In this document: piece after piece, positions 43,867 to 53,296 of the stretch
Layout: every line of letters begins with the position of its first letter
Position numbering within the stretch: the first letter of the stretch is position 1
Source of the DNA: Clostridia bacterium
GTDB taxonomy: Bacteria; Bacillota; Clostridia; Christensenellales; Borkfalkiaceae
Direction of reading: 5' to 3'
DNA: 63,947 nucleotides
NCBI GenBank assembly: GCA_017504795.1
Contig: JAFVQM010000009.1
Location: forward strand, 1-63,947
Program-made: the position numbers and the translations under genes
Notes under the pieces: generated by a model
Told to the model about the DNA's origin: nothing
Seen by the model: the letters and a program-made list of their open reading frames with translations, nothing else
The model's database searches: none

Positions 43867-44621
43867 ATAAGTTTTGAACTCTGGTCGTCAAGATAGAGTA
43901 TTGCGTTTTCTTGAAGCCTTAAAATACTTGCAGGGCAGTGCTCGTCAATCGAGCCGTTAAGCGTTTCGTACACCGCGTTTGCCTTGGTGGGCGCAGGAAC
44001 TATACAGAAAAGGTACGGCGCTTTTACGAGAGTGGGAACAGTAAGCGTCATAGCGTGGGTAGGAACGTCACTTATTGACTTAAAGCAACCGTCGTTCACT
44101 TGTTGTTGACGGCAAATCTCGTCAAGTTTAACGGGTTTAACTACCTTTTTATCGTTAAAGTCTGCAACGGGTGGGTCGTTAAACGCGATATGCCCGTTTT
44201 CGCCGATACCCATAATAACGATATCGGTGGGGTTATCAAGCAAAAGTTTGCCGTATCTTTCGGCTTCCGCGTCAGGATTAGTGGTAGTAATGTCTATGTA
44301 GTTTACACTCTTGAAAGGAACGAGCCCAAAAATGTGAGATTTAAGGAAGTTGCCAAAGCCTTGGGGTGCATTTTTGTCAAGCCCGATATACTCGTCCATA
44401 TGATAAGCGTTAACTCTATTCCACTCGATTTCTTTATCTTCAACTAACGCTTTAAGCACGTCGTTTTGCGAAGGTGCTGCCGCAAAAATCATATTGATTT
44501 CGGGTTTTTGTGATAATAAAGCGATAATTCTTTCTTTAATATCTTTTGCTGCTGCCTCGCCCATAAGCGTGCGGTTTTCATATACGTTTACTTTAAGTTT
44601 ATCTTTGATAAATGATTTCAT
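43863..44621 (-). CDS. nagB: Glucosamine-6-phosphate deaminase
   Basis: 252-residue isomerase/deaminase yielding fructose-6-P and ammonia. AYHMDEYIGLD near 71 and MGIGENGHIAFNDPP near 136 carry the base, relay His and ring-opening residues; the relay Asp is Asn here (ENGH), a difference shared by part of the family. First gene of nagB-nagA; promoter at 44647-44675. Confidence 0.93.
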   Translation of the reverse strand: MKSFIKDKLKVNVYENRTLMGEAAAKDIKERIIALLSQKPEINMIFAAAPSQNDVLKALVEDKEIEWNRVNAYHMDEYIGLDKNAPQGFGNFLKSHIFGLVPFKSVNYIDITTTNPDAEAERYGKLLLDNPTDIVIMGIGENGHIAFNDPPVADFNDKKVVKPVKLDEICRQQQVNDGCFKSISDVPTHAMTLTVPTLVKAPYLFCIVPAPTKANAVYETLNGSIDEHCPASILRLQENAILYLDDQSSKLI

Positions 44622-44646
44622 AACTAGTTCTCCTTGTGATATATAT

Positions 44647-44675
44647 ATTATATACTTAGTTATTATAAAAGTAAA
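44647..44675 (-). promoter_or_regulatory. Promoter of nagB-nagA
   Basis: On the minus strand TTTACT (44675-44670) and TATAAT (44652-44647), 17 bases apart. Confidence 0.65.
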
Positions 44676-44689
44676 TAAATAATCGTAAT

Positions 44690-45511
44690 TTATTCTTTAA
44701 TTTTAGTAACTTCGTTTAGGGTTTCGCTAGGCGCTATGCCGAAAGTTTTTTTATACGTTTTTGAAAAATTACTTAAATCAACGTAACCGCATTCAAAACA
44801 CGCCTCGGTCACGGTTTTTCCGCCAAGTAAAAGTTCGCGCGCAACGTTCATACGATAGGATATTAAATAAGAAACTATACTCTCGCCACGCTCTAACGAA
44901 AACACTTTGCTAAGATACTGTGGGGTAACGTGCAGGGTGCTTGCTATGTGCGAAATTTTAAGGTCGTAATTTTTGTAGTTGAGTTTAATATACTCAATCG
45001 CCTTGTCGCAGTACGTTTTAGAAGTAGATAGTGCTAGCGTGTTTTTATTTTGAACTAGATGAGTGATTTTATATAGGGCTGAAAGCGTTAAATACTCGCT
45101 AGTTTTATCATTTTCCCAAACCAGATTGAAAAAAGTGCTTTTGATATCTTCGGCGTTTTCGGGGTAATTGACGGGTGAGTTTATTGATAGTTTTAGCGCC
45201 CCTAAAATTTCTTCCGCTTTATCGCCTGTAAAGTTTATCCAGTAGTAAGTGTAGGGGTTTTCCTTTGACGTGTGATACGCCATAAGCGTATTTTTAGGGC
45301 ATAAAAACATAGCACCTTTTTTAAGCGGATACGCCTTGTCTTCAATAAAAAGCGTGCCTTCGCCCTTTATTACGTAGTGAACGGAATAATGGCTAATTTT
45401 ATGAAGAAGGCTAAAACTTTGCTTATTTTCAAACGTTTCGTAGCCGTAGCCAACCACTACTACGTCCCCTTCTTTTTTGTTGGGAAAGAAACAATACTTA
45501 TAATCTTTCAT
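44690..45511 (-). CDS. AraC-family regulator, probable control of nagB-nagA
   Basis: 273 residues: cupin sensor (HKISHYSVHYVIKGEGTLF near 31; LKKGAMFLCPKNT) and HTH pair (ISHIASTLHVTPQYLSKVFS; CFECGYVDLSNFSKTYKKTF). Lies upstream of nagB on the same strand, 68 bases before it, with a separate promoter for nagB between. Confidence 0.82.
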   Translation of the reverse strand: MKDYKYCFFPNKKEGDVVVVGYGYETFENKQSFSLLHKISHYSVHYVIKGEGTLFIEDKAYPLKKGAMFLCPKNTLMAYHTSKENPYTYYWINFTGDKAEEILGALKLSINSPVNYPENAEDIKSTFFNLVWENDKTSEYLTLSALYKITHLVQNKNTLALSTSKTYCDKAIEYIKLNYKNYDLKISHIASTLHVTPQYLSKVFSLERGESIVSYLISYRMNVARELLLGGKTVTEACFECGYVDLSNFSKTYKKTFGIAPSETLNEVTKIKE

Positions 45512-45547
45512 AGTTTTATTGTAGCATATCGATTAAAAAAATACAAA

Positions 45548-45577
45548 TAAAAAAGCGCGCTATCTAGCACGCTTTTT
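45548..45577 (-). terminator. Terminator of the first lipoprotein gene
   Basis: AAAGCGCGCTA / TAGCACGCTTT stem (one mismatch) with T run, 4 bases past the stop at 45582. Confidence 0.82.
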
Positions 45578-45581
45578 CTAT

Positions 45582-47249
45582 TTAGTTAGAAGCCATTGAC
45601 GGGCGAAGTACCGCATATCTTTCGTAGGCAAATATAGTTACTAAAATGTGTTCTTTTTCGTACTGAGAATCGCTCATGGTAACGAGTTTAACTTTGCCGT
45701 TTGCGTTAGTAGTACAAGATACGACTTGCTTATCGCCAACGTAGATATATACGACGCGGTCGGGTAGAGTTTGACCTTCATATAAATCGTCGCTTTCGGC
45801 AATTATTATATCGCCAACGTTTAGGTTTTCGGTGGTTATAAGTCTTATAATATCCTTGTTAGCGCGGTAGAGTTTAGTTATCTTTTGCCCACCGTAAAGG
45901 TCGGGCGCTACCATTGAGGATAGGCTAGTATTTTTAAGGCTAGCGTTTTCAATATCAATAATATCGTCTAATGCAAGCGATAAATTTTCATAGTCGAATA
46001 GGGTGAGATTAAGCGCGTCTTTATACAAACTTTCTACCATATCGATAGGGTTTGCAAAAACCTTTTGTTCGGTGGCGTACTGCTTTGCCTTAGTTGCCAC
46101 CGCTTGAAGATTTGCGCTAGAAAGTTTTGAAACGCTGTGTTTTATGGTTGCTTGCGTTACGCCTTGCACGGTAGTTTTGTCGCTTACGATAATAGCGCCT
46201 ACGGTAGCGGTGTCTTTGACCTTAGCCGTCCACGAAACGGTTATCGTTTCGCCTGCTTTTATTTCCTTAGTAAAGGTAACCGTTTGACCGTTACACGAAA
46301 CCCCGTCACTTCCCGAAACGAAGGTAAGGTTATTATCTAAAACGTCTTTAATCTCAACGTTTTTGTACGCTAAGTCACGGTGGTTTTTAAGGGTAAGGGT
46401 GTAAGTTACTTCTTCCCCCCTAGTTAGCGCGGTATTTACGCCTTTATTCGAAGTTTTTTCCCCGTCAAGCCCCTTAGCAAGCATACGCGCTTGGCTCTCT
46501 TTGGTGGTGGTTAAACCGCGCGCTATCGGTCTAAGAACGCAAAAACTAACCTTGCCCGAGCCGAAGAGATATCTGTTTGACGAATTCTTAACGAACAGCG
46601 TGTCAACGTCTATTAGTTGAACGGTGCCGTTTAGTTCCTTTCCCTTTTGCCCTTCATTCGTGCTTTCGGGGCGAGAACTTTCAAAGAAGTCGTTTCCCAT
46701 AGAGTGAAGTATCTTTCCGTCACCCACGTAGATAAGTGCGTGGCCGGCACTCGCGGAGCGGTAATCGATAACGTCCCCAGGTTTAAGTTGAGATTTTACT
46801 GAGTTAAGTAGGGTTGCGCGCGCATCTTCGGTAGTGTAGTCTGCGGTATACCACGCGCCGACCACGTCAGGGCTTGATAAATTTTCAAACGCGTAGTTCA
46901 TATAGTTGCCCGTTTGCGGTGATTTTTCAAGCGTGGGATACGGCATAACGTTTTCGCCAAACGCCTCGTAATAAACGGCGTTTACAAATGACGAACAGTC
47001 CAAAAATATCATATGCTGATTAGTTGCTTCTTCTGGTGACGGGTTTATATTTCGCCTTGACATAGTTTGGCTGTAATTTTGTTGAAGTTCTTGGCGATAG
47101 TACGCGTAGGCAACTTCAACGGCTACGTCTTCTTGGGTGTAGTTAGCGTCTTTTGACGCGTCCGCATATTCAACTTCGTCACACGCTGAAAAAGATATAA
47201 GCGCGGTCGTTAGTGAAAGTGCTAAAATAATAGATAGTAATTTTTTCAT
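45582..47249 (-). CDS. NlpC/P60-like lipoprotein with DUF11 domain
   Basis: 555 residues. LLSIILALSLTTALISFSAC is a lipoprotein signal, the Cys being residue 22. About 60-215 is an NlpC/P60-like papain-fold domain: DCSSFVNAVYYEAFG carries the nucleophile Cys and SAGHALIYVGDGKILHS the catalytic His. About 250-340 is a DUF11-type beta domain (GEEVTYTLTLKNHRD); the C-terminal 150 residues are unfamiliar and end in an ERYAVLRPS stretch that echoes the end of the cysteine domain (FCVLRP), hinting at a second, diverged copy. Predicted surface peptidoglycan or isopeptide hydrolase. Start set at ATG 47249 from the lipoprotein signal. Confidence 0.78.
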   Translation of the reverse strand: MKKLLSIILALSLTTALISFSACDEVEYADASKDANYTQEDVAVEVAYAYYRQELQQNYSQTMSRRNINPSPEEATNQHMIFLDCSSFVNAVYYEAFGENVMPYPTLEKSPQTGNYMNYAFENLSSPDVVGAWYTADYTTEDARATLLNSVKSQLKPGDVIDYRSASAGHALIYVGDGKILHSMGNDFFESSRPESTNEGQKGKELNGTVQLIDVDTLFVKNSSNRYLFGSGKVSFCVLRPIARGLTTTKESQARMLAKGLDGEKTSNKGVNTALTRGEEVTYTLTLKNHRDLAYKNVEIKDVLDNNLTFVSGSDGVSCNGQTVTFTKEIKAGETITVSWTAKVKDTATVGAIIVSDKTTVQGVTQATIKHSVSKLSSANLQAVATKAKQYATEQKVFANPIDMVESLYKDALNLTLFDYENLSLALDDIIDIENASLKNTSLSSMVAPDLYGGQKITKLYRANKDIIRLITTENLNVGDIIIAESDDLYEGQTLPDRVVYIYVGDKQVVSCTTNANGKVKLVTMSDSQYEKEHILVTIFAYERYAVLRPSMASN

Positions 47250-47256
47250 ACAGTTA

Positions 47257-47285
47257 ATTGTAGCACACGTGAACGTTTTTGTAAA
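47257..47285 (-). promoter_or_regulatory. Promoter of the first lipoprotein gene
   Basis: Minus strand TTTACA (47285-47280) and TACAAT (47262-47257), 17 bases apart, 8 bases before the ATG. Confidence 0.65.
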
Positions 47286-47363
47286 CACAAAAGTTCAAAA
47301 TGATGGATAAAATTAGTCGTTAAACAACGTTTGAATATATACGTAGTTCTAAAAAATACAAAT

Positions 47364-47392
47364 ATAAAAGCGCGTATAAAACGCGCTTTTAT
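47364..47392 (-). terminator. Terminator of the second lipoprotein gene
   Basis: ATAAAAGCGCGT / ACGCGCTTTTAT stem with loop ATAAA, just past the stop at 47403. Confidence 0.85.
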
Positions 47393-47402
47393 ATATTAAA
47401 AG

Positions 47403-49076
47403 TTATGCAATTTGCGACGGTCTTAATACGGCGTAATGCTTGTAAGAGAATATGGTTACTAAAACGTGTTCTTTTTCGTATTGATTATTAGTCATAGTAA
47501 CTAGCAAGCATTTGCCTTTGTTAGTAGTGCCGTTAGTAGTGCAAGCAACTACTTGCATATCGCCAACGTAAACGTAGACTACTCTGTCTGGATATAATTG
47601 ACCTCCAACAAAATCGTCGTTTTCAGCAATAATTATATCGCCAACGGATAAGTTTTGAGTAGTTATAAGCCTTACTATTTCTACGTCAGTATCGTAAAGT
47701 TTGGTTACACTTTGTCCGCCGTAAAGATTTGGTGCAACCATATCAGCTACGGAGTTGTCGTTGAGCATGTAGTATTCGTCGTCAATAATATCGCTAAGCA
47801 CGTCGGATAAATTTTCATAGTCGAAAAGTTCTACGTTAAGTGCGTCTTTATACAAACTTTCTACCATATCGATAGGGTTTTCAAAAACTTTGCCTTGGCT
47901 TGCGTATTCTTTTGCCTTATTTGCAACTGAGGTTAATTGGCTAGCGGTATAACCCGAAACGGAGTTTTTAATAGTGGTTTGTTTAACGCCGTTAACGGTG
48001 GTTTTATCGCTGACAATAACCGTGCCGGACGGAGTGGTATCTTTAACTTTTGCCGTCCACGAAACGGTTAGGGTTTCTCCCGATTTAATTTCCTTAGTAA
48101 AGGTAACAGTTTGACCGTTACATGAAACCCCGTCGCTTCCCGAAACGAAGGTAAGGTTATTATCTAAAACGTCTTTAATCTCAACGTTTTTGTACGCTAA
48201 GTCACGGTGGTTTTTAAGGGTAAGGGTGTAAGTTACTTCTTCCCCCTTAGTTAGCGCCGTATTTACGCCTTTATTTGAAGTTTTTTCCCCGTCAAGCCCC
48301 TTTGCAAGCATACGCGCCTTAGTATTATCGGTAAGCTCAAGATTACGCGACATAGGTCTAAGAACGCAGAAACTTGTTATATTAAAGTAGAAAAGGTATC
48401 TCGTAGAACTGTTTTTAACGAAAAGTTCGTCAAGCGTCATAATTTGAACGGCACCGTTAAGTTCTTGGGTGGTTTGACCTTCGTGAGTTACTTCGGGGCG
48501 AGAACTTTCATAAAAATTGTTGCCAGTAGCGTGTAAAACGGTATTGTTGCCAACGTAGAGAAGCGCTTGACCTGCTGCACCTCTACGAAGGTTAATAACG
48601 TCACCTGGTTCAAGTTGCTCTTTTATAGAGTTTAATAAATCAGCGCGCGCATCTTCATTTTTATAATCTCTATTTTTCCATGCGCCGATAACTTCCGCAC
48701 TATATTCGTTTTCTAATGCGTAATTCCAAAAGTTAAGCGAGTCGGGAATCATTTCTTCCGTGTCGTAATACATAACGTTTTCGCCGAAAGTTTCATAGTA
48801 TACGGCGTTTACGAAAGATGCACAGTCAAGGAAAATCATATGTTGCGAAGTCGCGTCTTCTGGTGTGGGGTTAATGTTTTGCCTTGACATTGTATGGTTG
48901 AAGTTTTGTTGAAGACCTTGGCGGTAAAAAGCATACGCTACCTCGGTAATTGCATCGGCTTCAGTGTAATTTGCATCGGCGGTCGCGTCGGCATACTCAA
49001 CTTCTTCACACGCTGAAAAAGATATAAGCGTAAGAGTTAATGAAAGTGTTAAAATAAAAGATACTAATTTTTTCAT
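47403..49076 (-). CDS. NlpC/P60-like lipoprotein paralogue, catalytic His replaced
   Basis: 557 residues, same architecture as its neighbour at 45582: lipoprotein signal ending LISFSAC, cysteine domain with DCASFVNAVYYETFG, DUF11 domain and the same C-terminal part. The position of the catalytic His reads AAGQALLYVGNN, so His is Gln and the enzyme is probably inactive or altered. About 230 bases coding for the DUF11 domain (48090-48317) are almost identical to 46260-46490, far more than the rest, which suggests gene conversion. Own promoter at 49083. Confidence 0.78.
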   Translation of the reverse strand: MKKLVSFILTLSLTLTLISFSACEEVEYADATADANYTEADAITEVAYAFYRQGLQQNFNHTMSRQNINPTPEDATSQHMIFLDCASFVNAVYYETFGENVMYYDTEEMIPDSLNFWNYALENEYSAEVIGAWKNRDYKNEDARADLLNSIKEQLEPGDVINLRRGAAGQALLYVGNNTVLHATGNNFYESSRPEVTHEGQTTQELNGAVQIMTLDELFVKNSSTRYLFYFNITSFCVLRPMSRNLELTDNTKARMLAKGLDGEKTSNKGVNTALTKGEEVTYTLTLKNHRDLAYKNVEIKDVLDNNLTFVSGSDGVSCNGQTVTFTKEIKSGETLTVSWTAKVKDTTPSGTVIVSDKTTVNGVKQTTIKNSVSGYTASQLTSVANKAKEYASQGKVFENPIDMVESLYKDALNVELFDYENLSDVLSDIIDDEYYMLNDNSVADMVAPNLYGGQSVTKLYDTDVEIVRLITTQNLSVGDIIIAENDDFVGGQLYPDRVVYVYVGDMQVVACTTNGTTNKGKCLLVTMTNNQYEKEHVLVTIFSYKHYAVLRPSQIA

Positions 49077-49082
49077 ATGGAT

Positions 49083-49111
49083 ATTATACTATAAACTTCG
49101 TCGTTTGTAAA
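49083..49111 (-). promoter_or_regulatory. Promoter of the second lipoprotein gene
   Basis: Minus strand TTTACA (49111-49106) and TATAAT (49088-49083), 17 bases apart; same -35 box as the paralogue's promoter. Confidence 0.7.
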
Positions 49112-49220
49112 GGCAAAATTTTATCTTGTAGATTAAAAAAATACAAATACAAATTAAATAAAGCATAACGATAGGTATATAAACGGGTTTATAATTAAAA
49201 AAACGATTAAGGAGTTTTTT

Positions 49221-50399
49221 ATGGAAAATCAAATTCGTATAGGTATTATTGGCTGTGGTAAGCGCGGTCGTTCAATGTTTAGATGCGTTCTTGAAAAGAG
49301 AGAAGACGTTAAGGTCGTTGCAATCTGTGACACTTATGAGCCCTTTATGGATAAAGTTATGGGCTGGCTTAAAGAAGACGGGAAGGACGAAGGCGTTTTA
49401 GTTACCACCGATTATAAAGAAGCCCTTGCTTGCAAGGAACTTGACTGTGTGTATATCGCTTGTTCGTGGGAAAAGCATTGTGAAGTTGCTATCGAGGCGC
49501 TTAAAAAAGGCATTCCTGTAGCGTGCGAAGTAGGTGGCGCGTACAGTTTAGACGAGTGCTTTGAACTAGTTAAAGTGTACGAAGAAACCAAAACTCCGCT
49601 TATGTTTATGGAAAACTGCTATTATAACAAGATAGAAATGACCGTATTTAATATGCACAAAGCAGGTCTTTTTGGCGACGTTGTTTATTGTAGCGGTGCT
49701 TACGGGCACGACCTTAGAGAAGAAGTTACCACGGGCGTTGAAAAGCACCACTATCGCGAAGTTAACTATTTAACTAGAAACTGCGAAAACTATCCAACTC
49801 ACGAACTCGGCCCTATTGCTAGAATTCTCAATATAAACAAAGGTAACCGCTTTACGTCGCTTGTAAGTATGTCAAGCAACGCAAGGGGTATTAACGAATA
49901 TATAAAAGCAGGCAAAAAGCACGATAAAGAAGTTGAAGGTAAAACTTTTGCGCAAGGCGATATATTCTTAACCACCATAACTTGTGAAGACGGTAGTTTA
50001 GTTCAAATAAAACTAGATACCACTCTCCCGCGCTCATACTCGCGTGAACTTCATATTGCAGGCACGAAAGGTAGATATACCCAACTTTATGACGAAGTCT
50101 TTTTAGACGGGGACGACGAGATGAAAAAGAGTAAATCACTTGACGAGTACAAGGAATACGTTCCCGAAGAGTGGTCGCCCGAAAACGAAGCAAAAATTAA
50201 AGAACTTGGCCACGGTGGTATGGACTGGCTTGTGTTTGACGACTTTTTCAAGCATTTAAGGTCGGGCGAGCCTATGCCGATAGACGTTTACGATATGGCA
50301 GTGCTTATGGCAGTTACGCCACTTAGCGAATTGTCAATTAAGGAAAAGCGAATAGTAGAATTCCCAGATTTTACTAACGGTAAATACAAAAAAGCGTAG
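49221..50399 (+). CDS. Gfo/Idh/MocA-family oxidoreductase
   Basis: 392 residues: IGIIGCGKRGRSMFRC near 6 (NAD loop), CEVGGAYSLDECFEL near 98 in place of the usual EKP motif, MENCYYNKIEM near 125 and NYPTHELGPIARILN near 193 with the catalytic His region. The changed EKP motif and the length place it with GH109-like or related branches of the family, some of which are NAD-dependent glycosidases; this is only a possibility. TAAGGAG precedes the ATG. Confidence 0.8.
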   Translation: MENQIRIGIIGCGKRGRSMFRCVLEKREDVKVVAICDTYEPFMDKVMGWLKEDGKDEGVLVTTDYKEALACKELDCVYIACSWEKHCEVAIEALKKGIPVACEVGGAYSLDECFELVKVYEETKTPLMFMENCYYNKIEMTVFNMHKAGLFGDVVYCSGAYGHDLREEVTTGVEKHHYREVNYLTRNCENYPTHELGPIARILNINKGNRFTSLVSMSSNARGINEYIKAGKKHDKEVEGKTFAQGDIFLTTITCEDGSLVQIKLDTTLPRSYSRELHIAGTKGRYTQLYDEVFLDGDDEMKKSKSLDEYKEYVPEEWSPENEAKIKELGHGGMDWLVFDDFFKHLRSGEPMPIDVYDMAVLMAVTPLSELSIKEKRIVEFPDFTNGKYKKA

Positions 50400-50420
50400 G
50401 CTTTCGCCTGCGCTTTTTTT
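50388..50420 (+). terminator. Terminator of the oxidoreductase gene
   Basis: AAAGCGTAGGC / GCCTGCGCTTT stem with loop TTTC and T run; its 5' arm overlaps the stop codon. Confidence 0.87.
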
Positions 50421-50452
50421 ATGAAATAAACAACTATAAATATCGGCACTTA

Positions 50453-50476
50453 AAAAGCACCTTGAAGGTGCTTTTT
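50453..50476 (-). terminator. Terminator of the MBL-fold gene
   Basis: AAAAGCACCTT / AAGGTGCTTTT stem adjacent to the stop at 50478. Confidence 0.85.
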
Positions 50477-50477
50477 G

Positions 50478-51257
50478 CTATATTTCTTCAACGTTTAAGT
50501 CGCGTGCAATTTTTATATCTACGCCGTACTTTTCGCTATAAGTAGCGCAAAGGTTTTCGCATTTAATAGGCTCGTTAATAATTTCTCTACCGTGGTGGAT
50601 AAAGCGCATTTTCTTAACGGGTTTAGAAACTACGTAATCAAGCACTTTTTCAACCTTGTGATGCCCCGTTTCGTGAAGAAGTAAATCACAATGAGAGCCT
50701 ATAAGTTCGTCAAGTTCAACAGAATTTTTAACGTCCCCACTAAACACGATTTTTTTGCCTTCAACTTCTATAAGATACGAGTACGAGTGCCAACCGTTAG
50801 AACCGTCTTCCCCTAGATGGCGGTTGTGAAGGGCAGTTACTTTTACGTTTCGGTCTTCAAACAAAACCCCGTCCTGAACGCTATTATACTCTACGATATC
50901 AAAGTCGTTAGGTCTACCGTTAGTTACTAAGGTTACGGCACAGTCAAGAATTTCTTTTTTAGGGATAAAAACTTTGAGTTTTTCATTTATTAAACTTCTG
51001 TTTTCTCTAACTATAAGTTTTCTAATAGAGTGCAATAAATTTGCAAGCCCACCCGTATGGTCGATATGCGTGTGTGAGATAAAAAGGGCTTTGGTGTTCA
51101 TAACGTCAACGCTAGATGTAAAGGCGTAATACGAGCAGTTTTCGCCCGCGTCAAACCAATAATTTACACCGTTTGTTTCTAATATAAAAGAAGTGTGGTG
51201 CATACCCAAAATAGGCTCAGTACCCGAACAAGTACCTAAAAATCTAATTTTAGCCAT
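50478..51257 (-). CDS. MBL-fold metallohydrolase
   Basis: 259 residues of the metallo-beta-lactamase superfamily: SHTHIDHTGGLANLL near 58-72 is the HxHxDH zinc motif, LHNRHLGEDG and FSGDVKNS follow, and a late HHGREI supplies the last His region. It resembles RNase Z-like small-molecule or nucleic-acid hydrolases; no specific substrate is evident. Start at ATG 51257 since AAGGAGAACGTT lies before it. Confidence 0.82.
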   Translation of the reverse strand: MAKIRFLGTCSGTEPILGMHHTSFILETNGVNYWFDAGENCSYYAFTSSVDVMNTKALFISHTHIDHTGGLANLLHSIRKLIVRENRSLINEKLKVFIPKKEILDCAVTLVTNGRPNDFDIVEYNSVQDGVLFEDRNVKVTALHNRHLGEDGSNGWHSYSYLIEVEGKKIVFSGDVKNSVELDELIGSHCDLLLHETGHHKVEKVLDYVVSKPVKKMRFIHHGREIINEPIKCENLCATYSEKYGVDIKIARDLNVEEI

Positions 51258-51308
51258 AACGTTCTCCTTAGTGCGCATATTATAACACGCTGAAAACTAA
51301 ATTGCAAT

Positions 51309-51340
51309 AAAAGCCCCAAAGCAGTTATCTTTTGGGCTTT
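51309..51340 (-). terminator. Terminator of the sugar-oxidoreductase operon
   Basis: AAAGCCCCAAA / TTTTGGGCTTT arms with a short loop and T run, 7 bases past the stop at 51348. Confidence 0.7.
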
Positions 51341-51347
51341 ATATCAA

Positions 51348-52355
51348 TTAGTTATCGTTTGACCTTCGTTGAATTTCAAGCGTTGCTCTCGTTGAAGACA
51401 ACACTTCGCTCATAGGAAGAATTTGGTTATCTTCTCCGTTTACAACCCTTAAAAAATCCGTCAAGTAATCGCCTACGTCAAACTCTTCAAGGGGGATAGG
51501 ACTTTCGTTACCTTTAACGTAGTAAAAGGCTGGTTGTTCTTCGCCACCAGATTTGAACTGCTTTTCAGATAGTGAAAAGCCTATCATACCTTCCGTGCCC
51601 CAAATAAAGTATTGCCAGTAGTAGGGGAGTTTGAACTCAACCCCGTCGGGAATAGCGTAAGAAACGTCTGCAATAACGCCCGCGCCGTTTGATAGCGTTA
51701 ACATAAACTGCGCGCTGTCTAAAAATTCGGGCTCTTCTTTGGCGTAGGCGTTCCAACACCTTGCGCCGTTTATCTTTTCAACTTTACCGCCGAATAAGTA
51801 TGAAAGCGTGTCTATTCCGTGAATTGCTATGTCGTTAATAACGCCACCGTGCTTATTCTTTTCAAAGTACCAAGAAGGCCTTCTACCGTATTGAAGGGGG
51901 TGTTGCCCGCCAAAGTACACGTTGTTGATTTTGCCGAGTTTTCCGCTTTCTATTAGTTTTTTAACCGAAGCGATTTTTTTATCAAATCGCATAGTGAACA
52001 TACAACTAACGGTTAAGCCGTTTTGCTTAGAGAGTTTTTCAATCTCGTTGAGTTCACTTAGGCTCGTACAAAGCGGTTTGTCGCATATAACGTGCTTACC
52101 TGCTTTTAGCGCTTCAATCGCCATTTGCCCCCTATCTCCATAAGCGCTACCTATCGCAACTACTTCAACGCTTTTATCGTCTAAAAGCGCCCTATAAGTC
52201 GAATAATTAAAGGTTACGCCCTTTTCAATGGCTGTATTTTTAGCGCTATCTAACTCTTCAAACGCGCCTACAATTTCATAGTCGCTATGGTTTTTTGCCA
52301 TTTCGTAAAGCACGAAAATATGCCCGTGGCGAAAGCCTGCAAATGCTATTTTCAT
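51348..52355 (-). CDS. Gfo/Idh/MocA-family oxidoreductase
   Basis: 335 residues: IAFAGFRHGHIFVLYE at the start, ICDKPLCTSLSELNEIEKLS near 93 with the K-P pair, and GGVINDIAIHGIDTLSYLFG near 170 with the catalytic Asp-x-x-x-His set. Acts on an unknown polyol or sugar. Last gene of the operon that starts at 54199; 9 bases separate it from the next oxidoreductase. Confidence 0.84.
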   Translation of the reverse strand: MKIAFAGFRHGHIFVLYEMAKNHSDYEIVGAFEELDSAKNTAIEKGVTFNYSTYRALLDDKSVEVVAIGSAYGDRGQMAIEALKAGKHVICDKPLCTSLSELNEIEKLSKQNGLTVSCMFTMRFDKKIASVKKLIESGKLGKINNVYFGGQHPLQYGRRPSWYFEKNKHGGVINDIAIHGIDTLSYLFGGKVEKINGARCWNAYAKEEPEFLDSAQFMLTLSNGAGVIADVSYAIPDGVEFKLPYYWQYFIWGTEGMIGFSLSEKQFKSGGEEQPAFYYVKGNESPIPLEEFDVGDYLTDFLRVVNGEDNQILPMSEVLSSTRATLEIQRRSNDN

Positions 52356-52364
52356 AATTTCTCC

Positions 52365-53255
52365 TTAAATTTCGGGGTAGGTTATTTCTACGCGTTTACC
52401 TGATTCGTAAGATTTAATAATTGCATCAATCAATATAACGGGGGCGATAAGTTGGTCGTACGAGTGGGGCATAAAACCTTCTTTAACAACTTTGTCAAAC
52501 ACGTCAACTTCACATTTGTAGCCGTAGTCGAGTTCAATTTTTTCAAATACTGATTTTTCTTCGCCCGTTATCAAACCGCAGTACGAGAAATAGCAGTTTT
52601 CAGCAAATTCAAGGTTAACTGCAAAGTTTTCGTACTCAACTATTGCAAGAACGCTTTTATTTTTTTCAACGGCGGTAACTGCTAAGGGTTTCCAACCGAA
52701 AGTTTCTAAGCAAATTTCAGCAAGGTGAGATGAGTAGAACCAGAAGTTACCCCAGTCGTTTTCAAAACTAAGCGGTGCAGAAGCGTAGCCACCGCGGAAC
52801 TTTTCGCCCATCTCTTCCTTGGCTTTTTTAAGTGCTAAAACGTGATTGTTGTATTTAAGTGACGAGCCACCGCAAAGTGGAACGCCCTTTTCCTTTGCAA
52901 GGCGAACGAGTTCAACCGCTTCATCAACGTTAGTGGTAAAGGGTTTATCTATAAAACACGGCTTACCTGCTTCGATAAACGGTTTAGCGTATTTAGCGTG
53001 GAACTTACCGTCACGGCAAGTAATCATAGCGCAGTCGCACTCGTTTACCATTTGTTCAACGCCTGTGGCAATAGCGTCCGCCTTGAATTTGTCAACTTGT
53101 TTTTGGTTTGATTCGGGGTAGTCGCCGTAAACTAAATTTACGTGGAAATCGGGGTAGTTAAAACTACCGTCTTCTTTTGCAACGTTAAACGCTTTACAAA
53201 AAGAGTTGGCGTGCGAGTTTTCAGTACCTATAAGACCTACTTTATATTTTGCCAT
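52365..53255 (-). CDS. Gfo/Idh/MocA-family oxidoreductase (short)
   Basis: 296 residues. VGLIGTENSHANSFCKAFN near 5 is a modified NAD loop, CFIDKPFTTNVDEAVELVRL near 100 has the K-P motif. The C-terminal beta domain is shorter than in the neighbour and the central catalytic His region reads FYSSHLAEICLETFGW. It may form a two-protein enzyme with the gene at 51348, or be a divergent dehydrogenase. Confidence 0.78.
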   Translation of the reverse strand: MAKYKVGLIGTENSHANSFCKAFNVAKEDGSFNYPDFHVNLVYGDYPESNQKQVDKFKADAIATGVEQMVNECDCAMITCRDGKFHAKYAKPFIEAGKPCFIDKPFTTNVDEAVELVRLAKEKGVPLCGGSSLKYNNHVLALKKAKEEMGEKFRGGYASAPLSFENDWGNFWFYSSHLAEICLETFGWKPLAVTAVEKNKSVLAIVEYENFAVNLEFAENCYFSYCGLITGEEKSVFEKIELDYGYKCEVDVFDKVVKEGFMPHSYDQLIAPVILIDAIIKSYESGKRVEITYPEI

Positions 53256-53296
53256 AATTTATCTCCCTAGGCAAGGTTTGTATAATAATGATTTGC

